Below, piece after piece: positions 5,735-11,683 of a stretch of DNA of 11,683 nt. The notes beneath the pieces are model-generated. The model worked only from the letters and a program-made list of their open reading frames with translations. It was not told the DNA's origin and did not search any database. The stretch's first letter is position 1, and every line of letters begins with the position of its first letter. The DNA comes from an uncultured Ruminococcus sp. GTDB lineage: Bacteria > Bacillota > Clostridia > Oscillospirales > Ruminococcaceae. The stretch is taken from NCBI GenBank assembly GCA_946531975.1, contig CAMNAY010000024.1:1-11683 (forward strand). The letters are read 5' to 3'. The position numbers were made by a program, and so were the translations under genes.

Positions 5735-7015
5735 ATGAAAGTATTAGTAGTCGGCGGCGGCGGCAGAGAGCACGCCATTGTCATGAAGCTCAGCGAGTCT
5801 CCGCGTGTGACGGAGCTGTTCTGTGCCCCGGGCAACGGCGGCATCGCAAAATATGCAAAATGCTTCCCCGTGAAGGCGACCGATCTCGACGGCATGCTGA
5901 AGCTCGCAAAGGAGCTTGCCGTGGATTGGGTGTTTGTCGCACCGGACGACCCGCTTGTTCTGGGCATGGCAGATCTGCTGCGTGAAAACGGCTTTAAGGT
6001 CTTCGGCCCGTCAAAGGATGCCGCAATCATTGAGGGCAGCAAGGCGTTTTCAAAGCACCTGATGAAGAAGTACGGCATTCCGACTGCAAAGTATGAGGTG
6101 TTTGAGGATGCGGAGCAGGCAATCGCCTATGTGCAGCAGCAGAACACCTATCCGACGGTCGTGAAGGCGGACGGACTGGCACTGGGCAAGGGCGTCATCA
6201 TCGCGCAGTCTGAGGATGAAGCAGTCGCAGCAATCCGTTCGATCATGGAGGATAAGATCTTCGGTGAGAGCGGCTCGAAGCTGGTCATTGAGGAGTTCCT
6301 GACCGGACCGGAGGTCTCGGTGCTGAGCTTTACGGACGGCGAGACTGTCTGCCCGATGATCTCCTCGATGGATCACAAGCGCGCACTGGACGGCGACCGC
6401 GGCAAGAACACCGGCGGCATGGGTACCGTTTCACCGAACCCGTATTATACAAAAGAAATCGCTGATCAGTGCATGCGGGAGATCTTCCTGCCGACAATGC
6501 ACGCGATGAGCGGCGAAAACCGTACCTTCCGCGGCTGCCTGTATTTCGGTCTGATGCTGACACCGGACGGTCCGAAGGTCATTGAATATAACTGCCGCTT
6601 CGGTGATCCGGAGACACAGGTCGTCCTGCCGATGCTGAAGACCGATCTGCTGGATATCATGGAAGCGGTCGAGGAGCAGCGTCTCTCCGATCTGGATATC
6701 CACTGGAAGAAGGGCGCCTGCGCATGCGTCATTCTCGCGAGCGGCGGCTATCCGGAAAAGTACGAGACCGGCAAGGAAATCACCGGTCTGAATGAGAAGG
6801 GACAGCTTGCCGATGCAGCCGTATATCATGCCGGCACAAAGCTGGACGGAGACCGGATCCTCACCGCAGGCGGCAGAGTGCTGGGCATCACCGCATCGGG
6901 CGATACGCTGAAGGCGGCGCTGGATGCAGCCTATACCGCGGCAAAGCAGGTGCAGTTCGAGAATATGCATTACCGCAAGGATATCGGACAGCGCGCGCTG
7001 GCAGCCGGAAAATAA
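5735..7015 (+). CDS. purD: Phosphoribosylamine-glycine ligase (GAR synthetase)
   Basis: This ATP-grasp enzyme joins glycine to 5-phosphoribosylamine to make GAR, the second step of purine synthesis (EC 6.3.4.13); its product is the substrate of PurN. The 426 residues match the usual length (about 420-430). The N-terminal loop is VVGGGGREHA (residues 5-14). The family signature HKRALDGDRGKNTGGMG spans 214-230, and the ATP-grasp metal-binding region NCRFGDPETQ begins at 286. The C-terminal domain (about 330-426) is complete. The ribosome binding site AAAGGA (5719-5724) has a 10-base spacer. It is the last purine gene of the cluster, as purD is in the Bacillus pur operon, and follows a 93-base leader with a possible short peptide and hairpin. 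Identification is firm. Confidence 0.98.
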   Translation: MKVLVVGGGGREHAIVMKLSESPRVTELFCAPGNGGIAKYAKCFPVKATDLDGMLKLAKELAVDWVFVAPDDPLVLGMADLLRENGFKVFGPSKDAAIIEGSKAFSKHLMKKYGIPTAKYEVFEDAEQAIAYVQQQNTYPTVVKADGLALGKGVIIAQSEDEAVAAIRSIMEDKIFGESGSKLVIEEFLTGPEVSVLSFTDGETVCPMISSMDHKRALDGDRGKNTGGMGTVSPNPYYTKEIADQCMREIFLPTMHAMSGENRTFRGCLYFGLMLTPDGPKVIEYNCRFGDPETQVVLPMLKTDLLDIMEAVEEQRLSDLDIHWKKGACACVILASGGYPEKYETGKEITGLNEKGQLADAAVYHAGTKLDGDRILTAGGRVLGITASGDTLKAALDAAYTAAKQVQFENMHYRKDIGQRALAAGK

Positions 7016-7040
7016 ATAACGATCCGCAGGAGACAACCGT

Positions 7041-7988
7041 ATGGCAAAGAAGAAAAAGAAACCCGCAGTCTCCGGAAAGCAGCAGAAGACCGTGCCGGAG
7101 CAGAAGCGGAACGCACCGGAGCAGAAACCGCGTGCCGCCGCAGAACGGACCGGCGGTGAGAAGAAGCGTCCCTATACGCTGATCGACTGCATGAAGATCG
7201 GCAGGCTCGGCAATATTCTGTTCATCGTGTTCATCATTGTCTGTCTGATCTATTACTATTCCCTGGCACGGAAGGGCAATTACGTGATCCCGTTCGAGGT
7301 CGTTGCATACGGCATCGAAGCCGCGGGCTTTGCGCTGTTCACGACAAGCATCATCTGGATCGACCGGCTGGTGCGTGCGCGTGTCCTGATGAAGGTGCTG
7401 CTGATCGTATACATTGTGGTCGAGGTCGTGCTGATGCTGCTGGAATTCCAGTTTTTACCGTGGCGATTCTTCCGTTTCTTCACGTATAACGGTATTTCAC
7501 GCTGGACGGTCATCGGGCATGCACTGTTCTCCGCAGGCATATCGTTCTCACTGCTGATGCTTGAGCCGCACAATAAGCGCCTTGAGATCATCGTCGGCAT
7601 CACAACCGGTATCATCCTGTCCGGCATGTTCCTTGCCGTTCCGGGATACCGTGTCTACGCGAGCATTCTGCTGAATGCCGGCGCATATATCTTCTTCTTT
7701 ACGGCATTGCAGCGTCAGCTGGTGCTGGAGGAAGTGCTGGTGGACTGCTACGGCGATCAGGCAAAGGTGGCTGATTTCAGTTCGACGCTCTTTGCCGATA
7801 CACCGGATCTGATCGAGCGGGAAAAGCCGACGGTCAAGCAGCGCGTGAAGCGGATCCGCAACAAGCTGAATCTTGAGAATCAGGAAACGATGATTCTGAC
7901 GGATAAGGACGAGAAGTTTGAGTATGAATTCGGCACCATTGAAGAAGACGATGATGATGACGAGGATTACGAGGACGATGACGAATGA
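7041..7988 (+). CDS. Six-helix membrane protein of unknown function with charged tails
   Basis: The 315-residue product is an integral membrane protein that I cannot assign to a family. Residues 1-45 are hydrophilic and very basic (MAKKKKKPAV start, two PEQK units coded by an exact 11-base repeat at 7095-7105 and 7116-7126). Six hydrophobic segments follow at about 57-76, 82-107, 115-137, 155-175, 182-201 and 204-223. Residues 224-315 form a soluble tail that is basic around 262-275 and ends in a run of Asp and Glu (about 301-315). An even number of helices and the basic N terminus put both tails in the cytoplasm (inference). No transporter or enzyme motif is seen. AGGAG (7028-7032) sets the start. 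Its last codons overlap the uvrC start by four bases (ATGA), so the two are translated together. Confidence 0.87.
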   Translation: MAKKKKKPAVSGKQQKTVPEQKRNAPEQKPRAAAERTGGEKKRPYTLIDCMKIGRLGNILFIVFIIVCLIYYYSLARKGNYVIPFEVVAYGIEAAGFALFTTSIIWIDRLVRARVLMKVLLIVYIVVEVVLMLLEFQFLPWRFFRFFTYNGISRWTVIGHALFSAGISFSLLMLEPHNKRLEIIVGITTGIILSGMFLAVPGYRVYASILLNAGAYIFFFTALQRQLVLEEVLVDCYGDQAKVADFSSTLFADTPDLIEREKPTVKQRVKRIRNKLNLENQETMILTDKDEKFEYEFGTIEEDDDDDEDYEDDDE

Positions 7989-9847
7989 ATCCGAGACTCC
8001 CCTATTTACAGCGAAAAACCGCCGTGCTGACGACCGCTCCGGGCGTGTACATCATGAAGAATGCGCAGGAGAAGATCATTTATATCGGCAAGGCGAAAAA
8101 CCTGCGGAACCGCGTGACGAGTTATTTCCGCGATCACCCCGACCATACGCCGAAAACGGCAAAAATGGTCTCGCAGGTCTATGATTATGATTTCATCGTC
8201 ACTGCATCGGAATATGAGGCGCTTGTGCTGGAGTGTTCGCTCATCAAACAGCACAAGCCGCCGTATAATATTCTGCTGAAGGACGACAAGGGCTATCACT
8301 ATATCAAGGTCTCCCCGCCGCCGTATTCCCGCATCACTGCGGAGCTGCATACAGACGGCGAAGGGACATATCTGGGACCGTATATGAGCGGCTTTACGGT
8401 TCGGCAGACGGTCAATACCGTGAACCGGATGTTCCGGCTGCCGACCTGTAACCGGCAGTTTCCGGAGAGCTTTCGCAAGCAGCGGCCCTGCCTGAATTAC
8501 CATATCGGGCAGTGCATGGGCGTCTGCAAGGGAAATGTCCCGCAGGCGCAGTATGACGAAGCAGTTGCCGATGCCGTTCGCTTTATCAAAAACGGCGGCG
8601 ACCACACCGTGACTGCGCTGGAGCAGCGCATGATGGCTGCTGCCGACCGTCTGGATTTCGAGGAGGCAGCGCGCCTTCGCGACCGCATTGCGGCAATCCG
8701 GGCAGCGGGCGAAAAGCAGGACATCATGGATGCCGTGACCGCCGATACCGATGTGATCGGACTGGCGGAGTCCAGCGACATGACAGTGATCTCTGTGCTG
8801 ATCTACCGCGACGGCAGGCTGTATGATCAGAATTCGTATATTCTGACCGGCGAAACACTCTCAGGGCAGCCGCTCGATGAATTTCTCCCGCAGTATTACA
8901 GCGCAAAATCCGGCAAGGATCTCCCGAAAACGATCCTGCTGGAACGGATGCCGGAGGAGGCTGACCTGCTGCGCGATATGCTGACCGAGCGCGCCGGACA
9001 CAGCGTCTCGCTGGAACTGCCCGTGCGCGGCGCAAGACACAGGCTGGTGCTGAAGGCGAAGCAGAACGCCGGCGAAAAGCTCTCGCTGAAGGCGGGGCGC
9101 ACAAGCCGCGAGCTGCTCGCGCTGGAAGAACTGGCACATGCGCTTGGGCTGGAAAAGCCGCCTGTGCGGATTGAATCCTACGATATCTCGAACCTGTCTT
9201 CGGCATCCATGGTCGCGGGCATGGTCGTCTTTGAAAACGGCAGACCGCTGAAAAATGCGTACCGCCGTTTTTCGATCAAGGAGCTTGATCAGCAGAATGA
9301 CTACGCCTCCATGCAGGAGGTGATCCGGCGGCGGTTTCAGGAATATTTCAAGGCGCAGAATGAGCAGGACGGAACCGCGAAAGCACTCAACGAATTCGGG
9401 ATTCTGCCCGATCTGATTCTGCTGGACGGCGGAAGAACGCATGTTGCGGCAATCGCGCCGATTCTGGAGGAATTCGGTCTGGATATTCCGCTGTTCGGTA
9501 TGGTCAAGGACCAGAAGCACCGCACCCGTGCAATCGCGACAAACGGCGGCGAAATCGCCGTGCGTGACAAGCAGGCGGCATTTGCGCTGCTGACGCGCAT
9601 TCAGGATGAGGTACACCGGTTCGCGATCACCTATATGAAGACCAGACACAAAAAGACGAGCTATGCGCTGACGCTGACGCAGATTCCGGGCATCGGCGAG
9701 AAAAAGGCGCAGAAGCTCCTGCTGACCTATAAGACCCGCGCACAGCTCAAGGCAGCGACCCCGCAGCAGCTTGCGAAGACCGCAGGCGTGAACGGGGAAA
9801 CCGCCGCAAAGCTGTATGAACTGATACAGGAACTTCCGGATCTGTGA
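7985..9847 (+). CDS. uvrC: Excinuclease ABC subunit C
   Basis: UvrC makes the two cuts on either side of a DNA lesion during nucleotide excision repair, working with UvrA and UvrB. The 620 residues match the family (about 590-620). In order: an N-terminal GIY-YIG nuclease (about 17-95; GVYIM at 20-24, YIGKAKNLRNRV with Arg41, likely metal ligand Glu83); four cysteines placed like the reported iron-sulfur ligands (155, 169, 177, 181); a UvrB-binding UVR helix pair (about 210-245); the RNase H-like nuclease with acidic residues Asp400 (ESYDISN), Asp481 (LLDGGRTH) and Asp509 (VKDQKHRT), and catalytic His544 (DEVHRFAIT); and a helix-hairpin-helix pair (about 562-620) around IPGIGEKKAQKLL. It starts on an ATGA overlap with the membrane protein gene and has no clear ribosome binding site of its own, so translation is probably coupled. 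Confidence 0.98.
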   Translation: MNPRLPYLQRKTAVLTTAPGVYIMKNAQEKIIYIGKAKNLRNRVTSYFRDHPDHTPKTAKMVSQVYDYDFIVTASEYEALVLECSLIKQHKPPYNILLKDDKGYHYIKVSPPPYSRITAELHTDGEGTYLGPYMSGFTVRQTVNTVNRMFRLPTCNRQFPESFRKQRPCLNYHIGQCMGVCKGNVPQAQYDEAVADAVRFIKNGGDHTVTALEQRMMAAADRLDFEEAARLRDRIAAIRAAGEKQDIMDAVTADTDVIGLAESSDMTVISVLIYRDGRLYDQNSYILTGETLSGQPLDEFLPQYYSAKSGKDLPKTILLERMPEEADLLRDMLTERAGHSVSLELPVRGARHRLVLKAKQNAGEKLSLKAGRTSRELLALEELAHALGLEKPPVRIESYDISNLSSASMVAGMVVFENGRPLKNAYRRFSIKELDQQNDYASMQEVIRRRFQEYFKAQNEQDGTAKALNEFGILPDLILLDGGRTHVAAIAPILEEFGLDIPLFGMVKDQKHRTRAIATNGGEIAVRDKQAAFALLTRIQDEVHRFAITYMKTRHKKTSYALTLTQIPGIGEKKAQKLLLTYKTRAQLKAATPQQLAKTAGVNGETAAKLYELIQELPDL

Positions 9848-9899
9848 GCAGACCGGCAGCAGACGGAACGGGAAATATACGGAAAGGGGTTATCAATCA

Positions 9900-10883
9900 A
9901 TGGAGCCGCTGAAGCTGAAGCCCGCCTTTCAGGATTACCTCTGGGGCGGCACAAGACTGCGCGATGAATTCGGCAAGGACTGCGATTTTGACCGCGTAGC
10001 AGAGAGCTGGGAGCTGTCCTGCCATCCTGCGGGGCAGACAACGATCATCAACAGCGTCAACAAGGGTCTGACGCTGAAAGCCTATCTGGAGCAGGATTGG
10101 GAAGCAAGAGTCGGAGAAGGCGCAGCGCGGTTCTCGTCCTTTCCGGTGATGATTAAGCTGATTGACGCCTGTCAGGATCTCAGTGTGCAGGTGCATCCGG
10201 ACGACCGGTATGCACAGGAGCACGAGAACGGAGAAAACGGCAAGACCGAGTGCTGGTATGTCGTGGACTGCGAGGAGGGCGCTGCGCTGGCATACGGCTT
10301 TAACCGCGAGCTGACGAAGGAGGAGTTCCGCCGTGCGATTAAGGAGGGCATGCTGCTGGATTATGTCCGGCTGGTGCCGGTCCACAAGGGCGATGTGTTC
10401 TTCATCGAGGCGGGAACGCTGCATGCGATCGGCGCGGGCATTCTGGTCGCGGAGATCCAGCAGAACTCAAACCTGACCTACCGCGTGTATGATTACGACC
10501 GTGTCGGCGCAGACGGCAAGGCGCGCGAACTGCATATTGACAAGGCGGTCGATGTCACAAAGACATGGCCGGCACCGCCGCGTGTCCAGCGCTCACCTGT
10601 TCAGCACGAGGGCTATCAGACCACGCTGGTCGCAGACTGCGCCTATTTTACGGCGATTGAGATGAAGATCAGCGGCAAGGCGGATTTCCCTGCACCGAAC
10701 GGCATTTCGTATACGCACCTGCTCTGCACGGAAGGCGATGCCGCACTGATCTATGATGACGGCGTCGTAATGCCGATTGCAAAGGGCGAGTCGGTCTTTC
10801 TGCCGGCAAATTTCGGCGCGTATTCTCTGCGCAGCACCGGCTGTACGATCATCAGCACGCAGACCCTGCCGAAAAAATCATAA
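9900..10883 (+). CDS. manA: Mannose-6-phosphate isomerase, class I
   Basis: This cytoplasmic zinc enzyme interconverts mannose 6-phosphate and fructose 6-phosphate (EC 5.3.1.8), linking mannose use and mannosylated-polymer synthesis to glycolysis. The 327 residues fit the short Firmicutes form (about 315-325) rather than the longer E. coli form. The expected zinc ligands are all present: Gln97 and His99 in SVQVHPDD, Glu117 in KTECWYVV, and His175 in AGTLHAIG. The catalytic arginine is Arg195 in NLTYRVYDYDR. The N terminus starts with the family pattern KPAFQDYLWGGTRL. The start is set by AAAGGGG (9883-9889) with a 10-base spacer. It lies 52 bases after uvrC and 39 bases before a ROK sugar kinase, which suggests a hexose-entry pair. 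Confidence 0.96.
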   Translation: MEPLKLKPAFQDYLWGGTRLRDEFGKDCDFDRVAESWELSCHPAGQTTIINSVNKGLTLKAYLEQDWEARVGEGAARFSSFPVMIKLIDACQDLSVQVHPDDRYAQEHENGENGKTECWYVVDCEEGAALAYGFNRELTKEEFRRAIKEGMLLDYVRLVPVHKGDVFFIEAGTLHAIGAGILVAEIQQNSNLTYRVYDYDRVGADGKARELHIDKAVDVTKTWPAPPRVQRSPVQHEGYQTTLVADCAYFTAIEMKISGKADFPAPNGISYTHLLCTEGDAALIYDDGVVMPIAKGESVFLPANFGAYSLRSTGCTIISTQTLPKKS

Positions 10884-10887
10884 AACA

Positions 10888-10903
10888 CGCACCGAACGGT
10901 GTG
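10888..10903 (+). other. Small hairpin between manA and the ROK kinase gene
   Basis: CGCACC-GAAC-GGTGTG forms a 6-bp stem (one G-T pair) with a 4-base loop, just after the manA stop. On the + strand it is followed by AAAAATAA, not T, so it is not a terminator for manA. Role unknown, possibly chance. Confidence 0.3.
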
Positions 10904-10922
10904 AAAAATAATGGAGGAACCT

Positions 10923-11683
10923 ATGAAGTATTATATTGGAATTGACCTTGGCGGCACGAACATTGTCGCGGGACTGGTAGACGAGAATTATCAGATCCTG
11001 AAGAAAGTGTCGCGCAAGACGAACCGTCCGCGCCCGGCGAAGGAGATCGCTGCGGATATGGCAGCATGTGCGCTGGACGCAATCAAGGAAGGCGGTCTGA
11101 CGCCGGAGCAGGTCGAGTGGATCGGCATCGGCACACCGGGCATCGCAAATTCCGCGACGGGTATCATTGAGTATTCCAACAATCTTGATTTCCACGATGT
11201 CCCGATGGTGAAGTGGATCTCGGAAGCGACCGGCAGACCGGCTTTTGTCGAGAATGACGCAAATGCAGCGGCATACGGCGAATATGTTGCCGGCGCAGCG
11301 AAGGGCGCAACGAACGCAGTCTGTATTACACTGGGTACCGGTGTCGGCGGCGGCATTGTCATCGACGGCAAGATTTATGCCGGATCGAACTTTGCAGGCG
11401 CAGAGATCGGACACACGGTTCTGAACATGGACGGTCCGCAGTGTACCTGCGGCAGAAAGGGCTGCTTTGAGGTCTATTCCTCCGCAACCGGACTGATCCG
11501 CATGACACAGGAGTCGATCGACAAGCATCCGGAGAGCCTGATGACCAAAATGGCAGCCGAGCACGGCAAGGTCTCCGCACGCACCGCATTCGACTGCATG
11601 CGCAAGGGCGACAAGGCGGCGAAGGATGTCATCGATTTCTACATCAAGGCGCTGGCAGCGGGCATCACAAACACCATCAATAT
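10923..11683 (+). CDS. ROK-family sugar kinase, probable glucokinase (3' end outside window)
   Basis: About 253 residues of a ROK-family protein are present; the frame is still open at the window edge, and the family is usually about 300-320 residues long, so most of the gene is seen. The N-terminal ATP-binding loop is IDLGGTNI with Asp8. The catalytic base is Asp112 in ENDANAAAYGE. A phosphate-binding LGTGVGGG follows. The ROK zinc motif is complete: Glu161 and His164 in AEIGHT, and Cys174, Cys176 and Cys181 in CTCGRKGC. No DNA-binding domain precedes the kinase, so it is an enzyme rather than a ROK repressor. Glucose is the likeliest substrate (EC 2.7.1.2), but fructose, mannose or N-acetyl sugars cannot be excluded; the manA neighbour would suit mannose or fructose equally. 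GGAGG at 10913-10917 sets the start with a 5-base spacer. Confidence 0.93.
   Translation, partial: MKYYIGIDLGGTNIVAGLVDENYQILKKVSRKTNRPRPAKEIAADMAACALDAIKEGGLTPEQVEWIGIGTPGIANSATGIIEYSNNLDFHDVPMVKWISEATGRPAFVENDANAAAYGEYVAGAAKGATNAVCITLGTGVGGGIVIDGKIYAGSNFAGAEIGHTVLNMDGPQCTCGRKGCFEVYSSATGLIRMTQESIDKHPESLMTKMAAEHGKVSARTAFDCMRKGDKAAKDVIDFYIKALAAGITNTIN

Noticed and set aside
7945..7987. A GA-rich simple repeat near the uvrC start
   Set aside because: It encodes the Asp/Glu tail of the membrane protein in frame, so it is explained by the coding sequence.
8861..9649. A 262-codon open frame on the minus strand opposite uvrC
   Set aside because: It lies entirely within conserved UvrC coding sequence and its translation shows no family features.
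10888..10903. A possible terminator between manA and the ROK kinase gene
   Set aside because: The stem is short and is followed by an A-run on the + strand. It would look terminator-like only on the minus strand, where there is no gene to end.

Overview
The window is a stretch of core-metabolism chromosome from a Gram-positive anaerobe, most likely a Ruminococcus-like member of the Clostridia (Oscillospiraceae/Ruminococcaceae). The basis is the mid-to-high GC content judged by eye, strong AGGAGG-type ribosome binding sites, lipoproteins with Ser/Ala/Glu-rich linkers, a clostridial-type gene order, and purine enzymes of a kind known from Clostridia and archaea. The genus is inferred, not proven. 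All twelve genes read on the + strand with gaps of 93 bases or less. I see no rRNA, tRNA, mobile element, CRISPR array, convincing promoter or Rho-independent terminator, and no gene-free stretch over 300 bases.

Positions 2-475 hold the 3' end of an unrecognised gene. Positions 496-7015 hold a late purine-biosynthesis cluster: purN (GAR transformylase), a PurO-like IMP cyclohydrolase, a lipoprotein, a stand-alone AICAR transformylase, a second lipoprotein, a histidine-phosphatase-family protein, and purD (GAR synthetase). This keeps the classic Firmicutes order purN-purH-purD. Here the bifunctional PurH is replaced by two separate genes, and three genes with no evident purine role sit between the enzymes. 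PurD makes GAR, PurN formylates it, and after the middle steps (encoded elsewhere) the AICAR transformylase makes FAICAR, which the cyclohydrolase closes to IMP.

Positions 7041-9847 hold a six-helix membrane protein of unknown function. Its stop codon overlaps the start of uvrC, the nucleotide-excision-repair endonuclease, by four bases. Positions 9900-11683 hold a class I mannose-6-phosphate isomerase and the 5' part of a ROK-family sugar kinase (probably glucokinase), a pair that feeds hexoses into glycolysis.

The most interesting points are the split of PurH into a eukaryote-like AICAR transformylase and an unrelated PurO-type cyclohydrolase, the two lipoproteins placed between the purine genes, and a small structured leader with a 13-codon ORF ending Pro-Pro-stop in front of purD. 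Nothing resembles a defence, mobile or secondary-metabolite system.
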